From Scandinavium hiltneri (lineage in GTDB: Bacteria > Pseudomonadota > Gammaproteobacteria > Enterobacterales > Enterobacteriaceae): a stretch of DNA of 64,000 nucleotides. Where the stretch lies: positions 366,796-430,795 of the forward strand of contig NZ_JALIGE010000073.1 in the NCBI RefSeq assembly GCF_024764835.1. The letters run 5' to 3'. Positions 51,572 to 60,189 of this stretch are shown piece after piece. The stretch's first letter is position 1. Each line of letters opens with the position of its first letter. A program made the translations under genes and the position numbers. The notes under the pieces were generated by a model. It saw nothing but the letters and a program-made list of their open reading frames with translations, did no database searches and was not told the DNA's origin.

Positions 51572-53068
51572 CTAAAATCCCGGTTGATGATTTTTAAGGG
51601 TTGCTACCGCTTTGGAGATTTCTGGTGCCAGCCAGCGATCCTCTTCCCACGGCGCGACCGTCTCACGCAGCAGCGCCAGGCTGTGACGCGTACCCTGAGC
51701 CAGTTTTTGCTCGCCGTGGAAATGCAGCGCCTGTGCCGCCAACAGATATTCAATGCCGATGATGTGATACAGATTGCCGATCAGCCGATGCAGCTTTAAC
51801 GCACTGCCGGTGCCGAGGCTCAGATGATCTTCCTGCAACGCTGAGGTGACAAAGTTATCGAGCACCGCAGGCTGTGCGAGCTGTTTATTCTCCCCGCACA
51901 GCGACGCCGCCACATACTGGGCGATCATCATCCCGGAATTGACCCCCGGCCTGGCCACCAGAAATGCAGGCAGGCCGCTAACCAGCGGATTCACTAAGCG
52001 GTCAAGACGACGCTCGGACATGCTGCCCAGTTCCGCCATCGCAATCGCCAGCAGGTCACAAGCCATCGCCACTGATTCACCGTGTGGATTAGCCTGCGAC
52101 ACCACCCGCCAGTTGTCCGGCGTGCCAAGCACCAATGGGTTATCGGTGCAGGCGTTGAGCTCGGTTTCTACCTGAGTGCGCGCATGATCAAACTGGTCAC
52201 GGCACGCGCCATGAACCTGCGGCATCGAGCGCAGGCTAAGCGCGTCCTGGGTGCGCACGCCGACGCTTTCGGCCAGCAACGGGCTGTCAGCCAGCAGCTG
52301 GCGCAGTCTTGCACCGCAGTGCTGGATCCCGGGACTGGCCTTCAGCGCCAGGATTTCGGCATCAAAGGCCACAATCTGTCCGCGCAGGGCTTCAAAACTC
52401 ATCGCCCCGGTTACGTCGGCCCAGTCGAGCAGACGCTGTGCATCGTCGAGTGCCAGACACGCCAGGCCGGTCATGCACGGCGTGCCGTTCACCAGACTCA
52501 ACCCCTCTTTTGCACCTGGCGAAATAGGCTCCAGCCGGGCTTGTGCCAACGCCTGCTGCGCGGGCACAACCTGCCCTTGCCAGCTGACGTCCCCGACGCC
52601 CATCACCGCGAGGCCGATATGCGCCATGTGCGAGAGATAGCCCACTGACCCCTGCGACGGCACCTGCGGCGTAATACGCTGATTCAGAAACGCCAGCAAC
52701 TGCTCGACAATCGCCGGTGAAATGCCGGATTTGCCGTGGCTGTAGTTGGCAATCGCCGCGCACATAATGGCCCGGGTTTGCGCCTCGTCCAGTAATGGCC
52801 CGACCCCGCAGGCATGGCTGAGCAGCGTATTACGCGACAACTGGTTGAGCTGTTCTTCCGCCAGACTGATATTGCACAACGCGCCTAAACCGGTATTCAC
52901 CCCGTACGCCACATGGCCCGAGGCGACGATCAGATTCACTATCTCCCGGCCCTGCGCGATGCGCGCCCAGGTGCTGGCACTCAGCGTTAAGATGGCGTTG
53001 CCGCGTGCGACGTGCGCCACATCCTGCCAGCGTAATGGCTGGTCACCCCATTCGATGGTTGCACTCAC
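51572..53068 (-). CDS. HutH-like HAL/PAL family protein lacking the MIO tripeptide
   Basis: 498 aa, aligned end to end with histidine ammonia-lyase. AYGVNTGLG (catalytic Tyr55), LVNGTP, PQVHGACRDQFDHA, CTDNPLVLG and LQEDHLSLG are conserved. But at residues 140-147, where the family has GSVGASGDL, it reads GSVGYLSH: the Ala-Ser-Gly that cyclises into the MIO prosthetic group is missing, exactly three residues. GNFHGE is also ANPHGE. It may therefore not be a normal ammonia-lyase. Its ATG overlaps the ABC ATPase stop by 4 bp. Annotation as histidase should be treated with caution. Confidence 0.88.
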   Translation of the reverse strand: MSATIEWGDQPLRWQDVAHVARGNAILTLSASTWARIAQGREIVNLIVASGHVAYGVNTGLGALCNISLAEEQLNQLSRNTLLSHACGVGPLLDEAQTRAIMCAAIANYSHGKSGISPAIVEQLLAFLNQRITPQVPSQGSVGYLSHMAHIGLAVMGVGDVSWQGQVVPAQQALAQARLEPISPGAKEGLSLVNGTPCMTGLACLALDDAQRLLDWADVTGAMSFEALRGQIVAFDAEILALKASPGIQHCGARLRQLLADSPLLAESVGVRTQDALSLRSMPQVHGACRDQFDHARTQVETELNACTDNPLVLGTPDNWRVVSQANPHGESVAMACDLLAIAMAELGSMSERRLDRLVNPLVSGLPAFLVARPGVNSGMMIAQYVAASLCGENKQLAQPAVLDNFVTSALQEDHLSLGTGSALKLHRLIGNLYHIIGIEYLLAAQALHFHGEQKLAQGTRHSLALLRETVAPWEEDRWLAPEISKAVATLKNHQPGF

Positions 53069-53859
53069 AATGGTTGCTCCTGGCGATAGTGGCTGGAGAT
53101 AAACTGCTGAAAACGTGGCGAACCCTGCTCGCCAAACAGTGCGTCAGGTGCCCCTTCGCAGTCGATATTGCCCTGATGCATAAATACCACCCGGTTCGAA
53201 ACATGACGCGCAAAACCGAGTTCGTGCGTCACCACCAGCATCGTGCGTCCCTCTTCCGCCAGGCTACGCATCACTTTCAGCACCTCGCCCACCAGTTCAG
53301 GGTCGAGCGCCGAGGTCGGTTCATCAAACAGCATGACGTCCGGGTCCATTGCCAGCGCCCGGGCAATCGCCACGCGCTGTTGCTGACCACCGGAGAGTTG
53401 CGCCGGGTAATAGTCTTTGCGGTTGAGCAGCCCGACGCGGTCCAGCAATTGTTCTGCCTGTTCGATGCATTCGCGTTTATTGCGCTTGAGCACGTAGTGC
53501 GGCCCTTCAATTACGTTTTGCAGCACCGTCATGTGCGACCACAGGTTAAAGCTCTGAAATACCATCCCCAGCCGTGAACGCAGGCGTTCAACCTGTTTCG
53601 GGTTCGCCGCCAGCTGATGCCCACGCGCATGTTGCTTCATTTCAATCGTTTCCCCGCCAACGCTGACCACGCCAGCGTCCGGGGTTTCGAGCAAATTAAT
53701 ACAGCGCAGCAGCGTACTTTTTCCGGAGCCGCTGGCGCCAAGAATCGAAATCACATCGCCCTTTTGCGCGTCGATGGAGATGCCTTTCAGCACGTCAAGC
53801 ATGCCAAAGGATTTGTGAATTCCGCTGACCGACAGGGTGACTGGACGCGAATCGTGCAT
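53065..53859 (-). CDS. Polar amino acid ABC transporter ATPase (HisP-like)
   Basis: 264 aa. Walker A GASGSGKSTLLRCIN, Q-loop MVFQSFNLWSH, signature LSGGQQQRVAIARAL, Walker B VMLFDEPTSALDPE and switch His in VVTHELGFA. It energises import with the two permease subunits encoded upstream. Coupled to the hutH-like gene by a 4-bp overlap, so transport and catabolism are co-expressed. Confidence 0.95.
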   Translation of the reverse strand: MHDSRPVTLSVSGIHKSFGMLDVLKGISIDAQKGDVISILGASGSGKSTLLRCINLLETPDAGVVSVGGETIEMKQHARGHQLAANPKQVERLRSRLGMVFQSFNLWSHMTVLQNVIEGPHYVLKRNKRECIEQAEQLLDRVGLLNRKDYYPAQLSGGQQQRVAIARALAMDPDVMLFDEPTSALDPELVGEVLKVMRSLAEEGRTMLVVTHELGFARHVSNRVVFMHQGNIDCEGAPDALFGEQGSPRFQQFISSHYRQEQPL

Positions 53860-53860
53860 A

Positions 53861-54592
53861 TTATTCTCCTTTGGTGACAGGCTTCAGCGCGAGGGTACTC
53901 GGGCTCTGGCGGGTATGCGGCGTCAGCCGACGTTCAAGCAAGGCGTACAGCTGGACAATAATAAAATTGAGGACCAGGTAAATCGCGGCAGCACAGAGGA
54001 ACACTTCCATGGTGCGATAGGTCCGCTGAATGATTTGCTGAGCCACGCCGGTGACATCCCACACCGTAACCAGGCTTGCCAGCGCGGTGGATTTCACCAG
54101 CAGTATCGCCTCGGTGGAATACGCCGGGAGCGCGTAACGCAGCATCACCGGAGCGATAATCCGCCGTAACAGCAGCAGGCGAGACATCCCGCAGGCGCGT
54201 CCGGCTTCGATTTGCCCGACCGGTATCGCCAGCAGGCCACCGCGCAGGATTTCTGCGGTGTAGGACGCGGTACATAATGAAAGCGCCAGCACTGCGCAGA
54301 TAAACGGCTCGCGTAATAGCGGCCACATAAAGCTGTGGCGGATCACGCCAAACTGCCCCAGGCCGTAGTAAATCAGGAACAGCTGAATCAGCAGCGGCGA
54401 ACCGCGAAACACCAGAATGTAGCCGCGGGCAAAGGCACTCAGCGCGCGCCACTGACTCATACGCATCGCCAGAATGCCCAGCGCCAGCACGCCGCCGAGC
54501 AGGAACGAACAGATAAATAACCCCAGCGTCACCGGCAACGCGGCGCTCAGCTTGAGGAAAGTGTCAGTCAAAAAAGCCACGTCGATAACCAT
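53861..54592 (-). CDS. Polar amino acid ABC transporter permease (HisM-like)
   Basis: 243 aa with about five membrane helices and the HEAAM permease signature (GRACGMSRLLLLRRIIAPVMLR). GGAG precedes the ATG. It lies between the other permease (9 bp) and the ATPase (1 bp). Confidence 0.93.
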   Translation of the reverse strand: MVIDVAFLTDTFLKLSAALPVTLGLFICSFLLGGVLALGILAMRMSQWRALSAFARGYILVFRGSPLLIQLFLIYYGLGQFGVIRHSFMWPLLREPFICAVLALSLCTASYTAEILRGGLLAIPVGQIEAGRACGMSRLLLLRRIIAPVMLRYALPAYSTEAILLVKSTALASLVTVWDVTGVAQQIIQRTYRTMEVFLCAAAIYLVLNFIIVQLYALLERRLTPHTRQSPSTLALKPVTKGE

Positions 54593-54601
54593 TTGCGCTC
54601 C

Positions 54602-55327
54602 TTAAGCCTGGGCCACAGTTCGGCGCTGCCATGCGCGATTGAGACGGGTTTCCGCCTTGATAAATGCCCTGTTCGACAACAGTGTCAGCAGCAAATAGCA
54701 GCCGCCACCAATCAGGTAGAACAGGAAATAGTCGCGGGTCGAACCCGCCGCAATCTGGCTGGCGCGCATCAGTTCCACGATACCGGTGACCGACACCAGC
54801 GCCGAATCTTTGAGGCTCATCTGCCAGACGTTGGACAGTCCTGGCAAGGCGTAGCGGAAAATTTGCGGCAACATCACTCGCTGCAAAATGCGCCAGCGCG
54901 GCATACCAATCGCCTGCGCGGCTTCGACTTCACCCGGCGACAGCGCCAGACGGGCGGCGCGGTACACCTCTGCCTGATAGGACGCTGAAATCAGCCCGAT
55001 CGCCAGGGCACCAATCAGAAACGGTGGCACTTCGATAAAACCGTCAGCGCCGAACATCTGACCAATCAGCGAGATAAGCCCCGAGCCGCCGAAGTAAAAC
55101 AGATAAATAATCAGCAGTTCAGGTATGCCGCGAAACACCACGGAGTACGCCGAACCCAGCCAACGGGCCGGTGCGCGATGCGACAGCTTCGCAGAGGCAA
55201 TCACCCCTCCGACCAGCGCGCCCACCAGCAGCGCCGCCACGGAGAGCAACAGCGTGGTCAGCGTGGCGGTGAGGATCAGTCTTCCCCAACCGTCGTCCCC
55301 CAGACCCAGTAAATTGATCATCTTCAA
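54602..55327 (-). CDS. Polar amino acid ABC transporter permease (HisQ-like)
   Basis: 241 aa, about five membrane helices, family loop AAQAIGMPRWRILQRVMLPQ and the early VVFRGIPELLIIYLFYFGG segment. Partner of the following permease. Six bp after the binding-protein gene. Confidence 0.93.
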   Translation of the reverse strand: MKMINLLGLGDDGWGRLILTATLTTLLLSVAALLVGALVGGVIASAKLSHRAPARWLGSAYSVVFRGIPELLIIYLFYFGGSGLISLIGQMFGADGFIEVPPFLIGALAIGLISASYQAEVYRAARLALSPGEVEAAQAIGMPRWRILQRVMLPQIFRYALPGLSNVWQMSLKDSALVSVTGIVELMRASQIAAGSTRDYFLFYLIGGGCYLLLTLLSNRAFIKAETRLNRAWQRRTVAQA

Positions 55328-55333
55328 CCTCGC

Positions 55334-56179
55334 TTATGGGGTGACGTCAGCTTTAAACCATTTTTCGCTGAGCTTTTTCACCGTGCCGTCGGCCAGTGCG
55401 GCTTTGATGGCGGTGTCCAGTTTGGCTTTCAGGTCAGCATCCGCCGGGCGCACGCCCATCGCTTCGCCCTCGCCCCAGATTGGGCCGCTCAGCTGCGGGC
55501 CACTGAAGGTCAGATTGTTGTTTTCCGGGCGGGAAAGCGTGGAATTGGCGAAGGTGATGTCGTCGAACACCGCGTCGATGCGCTCGGACTGGAGGTCGAG
55601 AATGGCATCTGCGGAGTTGTTGTATTCTCGAATATCGGCCACGTCTTTGAAGTATTTGTCGATGAACGGCGTGTACACCGTCCCGGAGGCGATCCCGATG
55701 GTTTTGCCTTTCAGCGCGGCTTTCAGTGGCGCAATGGCGGCCTGGATCTCTTTTTCATCGTCGTGCAGTTTAATCACTGGCGCCGGCGGCAGGAGATTGC
55801 CTTTGATGGTGATGAATGACGCAGGCGTGGCTGCGTACGGCACGGTGAAACTGACCACTTTTTTGCGGTCCGGAGTAATCACAATCGCATCCATGATCAC
55901 GTCATATTTTCCGGCATTCAGCCCGGCTATCATTCCATCCCAGTTCTGCACCACCAGCTTGCACTGGATGCCCATCCGCTGACACAGATTCTCCATCAAC
56001 TCTGGCTCAAAGCCGCTCAGCTTGCCGCCTGGCAGGGTCAGATTCCACGGCTCGTACCCACCTTCGGTGGCGATGGTTATCGAGCTCCATGCTTTGGCAT
56101 TCACGCCCCCGGCGCTCAGCAGTAGCCCTGAAAGCAGAGTGGTCAGACAGATCCCGCGAAAAGTGGTGCGCTGCTTCAT
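55334..56179 (-). CDS. Periplasmic amino-acid-binding protein of ABC transporter (HisJ/LAO-like)
   Basis: 281 aa from the ATG at 56179 (AGGAG upstream; a frame to 56248 adds residues unlike a signal sequence). Signal peptide KQRTTFRGICLTTLLSGLLL...NAKA. The mature protein has the type II binding fold: ITIATEGGYEPWNLTLPGGK, GFEPELMENLCQRMG, YDVIMDAIVITPDRKKVVSF and RIDAVFDDITF. Ligand unknown; histidine or urocanate-related compounds fit the context. First gene of the leftward operon. Confidence 0.92.
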   Translation of the reverse strand: MKQRTTFRGICLTTLLSGLLLSAGGVNAKAWSSITIATEGGYEPWNLTLPGGKLSGFEPELMENLCQRMGIQCKLVVQNWDGMIAGLNAGKYDVIMDAIVITPDRKKVVSFTVPYAATPASFITIKGNLLPPAPVIKLHDDEKEIQAAIAPLKAALKGKTIGIASGTVYTPFIDKYFKDVADIREYNNSADAILDLQSERIDAVFDDITFANSTLSRPENNNLTFSGPQLSGPIWGEGEAMGVRPADADLKAKLDTAIKAALADGTVKKLSEKWFKADVTP

Positions 56180-56247
56180 GATGATTCTCCTGATTTCATT
56201 AGCGTATTTCATGCAATGGGGCATGGCGTGCAACAAATGACAGAACA

Positions 56248-56257
56248 TGTATATACA
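56248..56257. promoter_or_regulatory. Candidate HutC operator upstream of the binding-protein gene
   Basis: TGTATATACA, a perfect 10-bp palindrome matching the core I associate with HutC sites, in the divergent region between the leftward operon and hutD. Confidence 0.5.
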
Positions 56258-56388
56258 ACCATTGACTTTCCATCACACTCGTCGAATGATGGATTTGTGA
56301 GCCATGTTGTAAATAATTTGTAATCAAAATGAATCGCAAATGTGGCATTTAAACAGCTTAACGCGCAGAAAACCAGGGAGTTAGCCCA

Positions 56389-56931
56389 ATGATTACCCCC
56401 TTTCAGTTCACCTCGTTACCCGTCACCCGCTGGAAAAACGGTGGCGGCGAAACCCGTGAAATCGTCAGTCGCCCCTCCCCCGACGCACCGTTTCTCTGGC
56501 GGGCCAGTATTGCCACCCTGAATGCCGACGGCCCGTTCTCACTGTTTGCCGGGGTGGACAGAGTGATTACGCTGCTGGAAGGTGCCCCACTGTGGTTGCG
56601 CGGTGTCGAAGTGAATCATCGGTTAGAACGCTGGCAACCGTGGGCGTTTCCCGGGGAGTGGCCGCTGGCGACGGACGGCATTCACTGCGTTGGCCGGGAT
56701 TTCAATATCATGACCCAGCGCGAGCGGGCGTCAGCGCAGGTGAACGTGATCACCCAGGCATACACGCCAGGTTCATCAGGCGTCGCCCTGGTGCTGCAAG
56801 GCGCATGGCAGCTGGATAATCAACGTTATGAAGCCCAAAGCGGAATAAGCTGGAGTCAAACGCAACCGGGCGAGATGTTTCCGCTGACGCCCGACGCCAC
56901 GCTGCTGTTGGCAGAAATCATGCTGTTTTAA
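56389..56931 (+). CDS. hutD: HutD/Ves family protein
   Basis: 180-aa bicupin-like protein with the HutD hallmark RWKNGGGETREI near the N-terminus and FLWRASIATLNADGPFSLFA. HutD is proposed to limit excessive histidine-utilisation activity, perhaps by binding formylglutamate or urocanate; the mechanism is not firmly known. It is divergent from the ABC-hutH-like operon and 169 bp upstream of hutU. Confidence 0.9.
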   Translation: MITPFQFTSLPVTRWKNGGGETREIVSRPSPDAPFLWRASIATLNADGPFSLFAGVDRVITLLEGAPLWLRGVEVNHRLERWQPWAFPGEWPLATDGIHCVGRDFNIMTQRERASAQVNVITQAYTPGSSGVALVLQGAWQLDNQRYEAQSGISWSQTQPGEMFPLTPDATLLLAEIMLF

Positions 56932-56962
56932 TGTCTTGTTTCTTTTCGATTTTATAAAAGCG

Positions 56963-57003
56963 AATGTGATCTGTGCTGGAAATTGCGCCAGGTTGTATAG
57001 ACA
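56963..57003 (+). promoter_or_regulatory. hutU upstream region with CRP-like half-site and HutC-like site
   Basis: TGTGA at 56965-56969, in AATGTGATCTGTGCTGG, resembles the strong half of a CRP site. TGTATAGACA at 56994-57003 differs by one base from the TGTATATACA palindrome at 56248. hut operons of enterobacteria are controlled by CRP or NAC and HutC, so both are plausible. Confidence 0.4.
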
Positions 57004-57100
57004 GGAGCATACATTACCGCTTTTATTGTTACATACTCATAACAAACGCAGCGGCGTTTGACCGATATCCGACATGCATCAAGAATCAGGAAGGAATGAC

Positions 57101-58786
57101 ATGACCACGCATCAGACCACTGCCCTCTCCCGTACCGTCCGCGCGCCTCGTGGGGACACACTTCACTGCGCTAACTGGCTGATCGAAGCCGCTTATCGCA
57201 TGATTCAAAACAACCTCGACCCGGACGTGGCCGAGCGCCCGGAAGATCTGGTGGTCTATGGCGGGATTGGTAAAGCGGCCCGCAACTGGGAATGCTTCGA
57301 GCAAATCCTGCGATCGCTTGAGGCATTACAGCCGGAAGAAACGCTGGTTGTGCAGTCAGGCAAACCGGTGGCGGTGTTCCGCACCCACGCCGATGCGCCG
57401 CGCGTACTGCTGGCCAACTCCAACCTCGTACCGCACTGGGCCAACTGGGATCACTTCCACGAACTCGATAAAGCCGGGCTGATGATGTACGGCCAGATGA
57501 CCGCCGGGTCATGGATTTACATCGGCGCACAGGGCATCGTGCAGGGCACGTTTGAAACCTTCGCCGAAGCGGGCCGCCAGCATTATAACGGCGACCTGAG
57601 CGGGAAATGGATCCTCACCGCCGGACTGGGCGGCATGGGCGGTGCACAACCTCTGGCAGGCGTGCTGGCGGGTGCATCGGTGCTGGCGATTGAGTGCCAG
57701 GAGTCCCGTATCGATTTTCGCATTCGCACCCGCTACGTCGATTACAAAGCGACAAATCTGGATCAGGCGCTGGCCCTGATTGCCGATGCGAATGCGCAGA
57801 AAAAAGCCATTTCCGTGGGCCTGCTTGGCAACGCTGCGGAAATTTTACCGGAACTGGTAAAACGCGCCAAAGCGGGCGGTATGCGCCCGGATATCGTCAC
57901 TGACCAGACCTCCGCGCACGACCCGATCAACGGCTATTTACCGGCAGGCTGGAGCGTTAACCGCTGGCTGGACGAGCGTGAAACGCAGCCGAAAGCGGTC
58001 GAAAAAGCGGCGCGCGCCTCAATGGCGGTGCACGTGCAGGCAATGCTCGATTTCCATCATATGGGCGTCCCGACCGTGGATTACGGCAACAATATTCGTC
58101 AGGTCGCGCTGGATGAGGGCGTGAAAAATGCGTTTGATTTCCCTGGCTTCGTCCCGGCCTACATTCGCCCCCTGTTCTGCGAAGGCAAAGGCCCGTTCCG
58201 CTGGGTGGCGCTGTCAGGCGATGAAGAGGATATCCGTAAAACGGACGCCAAATTGAAAGAACTGTTCCCGGAAAACACCCATCTGCATCGCTGGCTGGAC
58301 ATGGCTCAGGAGCGCATCGCCTTCCAGGGCTTACCGGCGCGTATCTGCTGGCTGGGCCTCGGCGAACGTCATCTGGCGGGTCTGGCATTCAACGAGATGG
58401 TCCGTAACGGCGAGCTGAAAGCGCCCATTGTCATCGGCCGCGACCATCTCGACTGCGGATCCGTTGCCTCACCAAACCGTGAAACCGAATCGATGAAAGA
58501 CGGCTCCGATGCAGTGTCCGACTGGCCATTGCTCAACGCCCTGCTGAACACCGCAGGCGGCGCAACCTGGGTTAGCCTGCATCACGGCGGCGGCGTCGGG
58601 ATGGGCTTCTCCCAGCATTCCGGGGTGGTGATTGTCTGCGACGGTACGCCGGAAGCGGATAAACGCCTGGCTCGCGTGTTGTGGAACGATCCGGCGACCG
58701 GCGTGATGCGTCACGCCGATGCGGGCTACGAACTGGCCGTGGAATGTGCGAAGAAGCATGCGTTGAATTTGCCGATGGTGCGTTAA
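57101..58786 (+). CDS. hutU: HutU, urocanate hydratase
   Basis: 561 aa from the ATG at 57101, with AGGAAGG just upstream; a frame from 57074 adds nine residues. It hydrates urocanate to 4-imidazolone-5-propionate using tightly bound NAD+. NAD-binding GLGGMGGAQPLAG, the early VVYGGIGKAARNWE, and the catalytic region IVIGRDHLDCGSVASPNRET and SLHHGGGVGMGFSQHSG are conserved. hutI and hutG, needed for the next steps, are not in the window. Confidence 0.96.
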   Translation: MTTHQTTALSRTVRAPRGDTLHCANWLIEAAYRMIQNNLDPDVAERPEDLVVYGGIGKAARNWECFEQILRSLEALQPEETLVVQSGKPVAVFRTHADAPRVLLANSNLVPHWANWDHFHELDKAGLMMYGQMTAGSWIYIGAQGIVQGTFETFAEAGRQHYNGDLSGKWILTAGLGGMGGAQPLAGVLAGASVLAIECQESRIDFRIRTRYVDYKATNLDQALALIADANAQKKAISVGLLGNAAEILPELVKRAKAGGMRPDIVTDQTSAHDPINGYLPAGWSVNRWLDERETQPKAVEKAARASMAVHVQAMLDFHHMGVPTVDYGNNIRQVALDEGVKNAFDFPGFVPAYIRPLFCEGKGPFRWVALSGDEEDIRKTDAKLKELFPENTHLHRWLDMAQERIAFQGLPARICWLGLGERHLAGLAFNEMVRNGELKAPIVIGRDHLDCGSVASPNRETESMKDGSDAVSDWPLLNALLNTAGGATWVSLHHGGGVGMGFSQHSGVVIVCDGTPEADKRLARVLWNDPATGVMRHADAGYELAVECAKKHALNLPMVR

Positions 58787-58799
58787 GACAGCCCTCATT

Positions 58800-58826
58800 G
58801 TCCGGTGGCGCAAGCTTGCCGGGCGA
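58800..58826. repeat. REP element after hutU
   Basis: GTCCGGTGGCGCAAGCTTGCCGGGC, a single REP unit shortly after the hutU stop. Confidence 0.65.
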
Positions 58827-58857
58827 AGACAGATATAAAAAACCACGCCCGGGGACG

Positions 58858-59204
58858 TAATGCCGATCAGTTAAGGATCACTTGAACGATCCGGCAGCTG
58901 TGTAAGAATCCGTAATCTCCCGGGGATTACGGTTTTTTTTATGTTACTCAGCCAGGCTTTAGATACCGTCCATAAATTTTCGCCTTTTCGCCGCAGGAGT
59001 TTGCTGCACTTGCAGACCTGCTTTCTCCTGAACTGATTGATGAGTGCCTGGCTGACACCAGCATCGTCACTCTGCGTAAACGTCGCCTCTCCATGGAGAT
59101 GATGGTCTGGGCGGTTACCGGCATGGCGCTCTTCCGCTCTCACGCCATGAGCCAACTGGTCTCCCATATGGACATTCTTCTGCCGGGTAACCGATCTGTG
59201 AGAT
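58858..59204 (+). mobile_element. Truncated IS4-like element (left end and transposase N-terminus)
   Basis: Begins with TAATGCCGATCAGTTAAGGA, the terminal sequence I recognise for IS4-type elements. A transposase start (LLSQALDTVHKFSPFR from 58941) shifts frame at about 58995 into EFAALADLLSPELIDECLAD, then VTLRKRRLSMEMMVWAVTGM and HMDILLPGNR, where it ends. The DDE catalytic part is missing. Confidence 0.75.
58910..58940 (+). terminator. Terminator hairpin within the IS4-like end
   Basis: CCGTAATC-TCCCGGG-GATTACGG followed by eight T's. It lies between the IS end and the transposase start, where it would shield transposase from outside transcription and also stop hutU transcripts. Confidence 0.8.
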
Positions 59205-59294
59205 GAAAGAAAGACCGGATCCTTCAGTTTAGACTGGTACTATTTACAGGGGGGAGATCACCTTCGGCCCTTTATTATTAATGCAAGCATTTTA

Positions 59295-59525
59295 TTATTT
59301 TATTTGCAACATTTTTTTCAATCTTAAAAAGAAAGCATCACATGCGTCCTCTTCATTTGAAAAATATTCAGGCTCGGTTTTTTGCCCTCTTTCACTATAA
59401 AATACAACCCATAAAAAACCATCATGCATAAAACATAGTGACTCATTTTTATCACAATCAATAGAATAACTACCCTTGGGTAAGTTCATGCTAATCAATT
59501 GATTAAGTAGTTCATTTTTAGCCAC
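59295..59525 (-). CDS. Probable immunity protein to the adjacent Rhs toxin tip
   Basis: 76 aa, small and soluble (SYSIDCDKNESLCFMHDGFL, EPEYFSNEEDACDAFFLRLK). No family I can name. Its start overlaps the end of the Rhs C-terminal toxin gene by 8 bp, the standard arrangement for a cognate immunity gene. It is more AT-rich than the Rhs core, as usual for toxin/immunity tips. Confidence 0.65.
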   Translation of the reverse strand: MAKNELLNQLISMNLPKGSYSIDCDKNESLCFMHDGFLWVVFYSERGQKTEPEYFSNEEDACDAFFLRLKKMLQIK

Positions 59526-60189
59526 AACAATCTACCCCTTCGATCATTTCTTTCAAATGCTCAGAATCCAAATAGGATTGAACGCTATGCTCTAGTTTAT
59601 ATTGCGTTCCCATCCCCATTTCCCCGAACCAAGGAGCAATCTTGCTTTCCGCTACGTTTGGAATAGGTTTCATCACCTTATAAACAGTATAAGGCCCTGA
59701 ATCAGTTCCTGGTGGCAGAGCACGCATTGAATACGGAGTGCCAACAGGAGAAGTATATCTACCACCGGAATAACCATATCTATCAATAGTCGTACCAGGT
59801 TCTAACGTTGTATTATTCACAGGGCCATGTGCGCCATCGTTCGGTGGATAGTAAGTTACTGGTAAATTACTTAACCCTAACGGGTCAATATATTTTAGCG
59901 GGTTTGATGCATATCCGTACGGGTTTAATCCTCCAAATAGCCCTATCGGGTCCGGGCTCAGGTACTGCCCCGTCTCCGTATCATAGTAACGGAACCGGTT
60001 GTAGTGCAACCCCGACTCTTCATCCTCGTACTGCCCCGCAAAACGCAGGTTGCAGCTCAGCTTATCCGCATCATTCGCCGCCACCGCCCACTGACTGCCC
60101 TTACCCCAGAGGCTCAGCCGCCCTGCCCACGCCCTTTTCCCCTGCTCCGTCAGCAGCTCCCGTGGCGTCCCCATGTGGTCACTCACCAC
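59518..60189 (-). pseudogene. Rhs core end with C-terminal TNT-type NAD+ glycohydrolase toxin (5' part out of frame)
   Basis: The first ~100 residues are the end of an Rhs core (LRFAGQYEDEESGLHYNRFR, TGQYLSPDPIGLFGGLNPYG, PLKYIDPLGL). The ~115-residue tip has the TNT (tuberculosis-necrotizing-toxin, NADase) pattern: YYPPNDGAHG, DRYGYSGGRYTSPVGTP, RALPPGT, IAPWFGEMGMGTQYKL, with the expected Arg and Gln positions. The upstream Rhs sequence is in another frame because one A is missing in an A-run at about 60205-60208, so the toxin is cut off from most of its core. Confidence 0.8.

Noticed and set aside
58941..59204. Functional IS4 transposase
   Set aside because: Frameshifted and truncated before the DDE domain.
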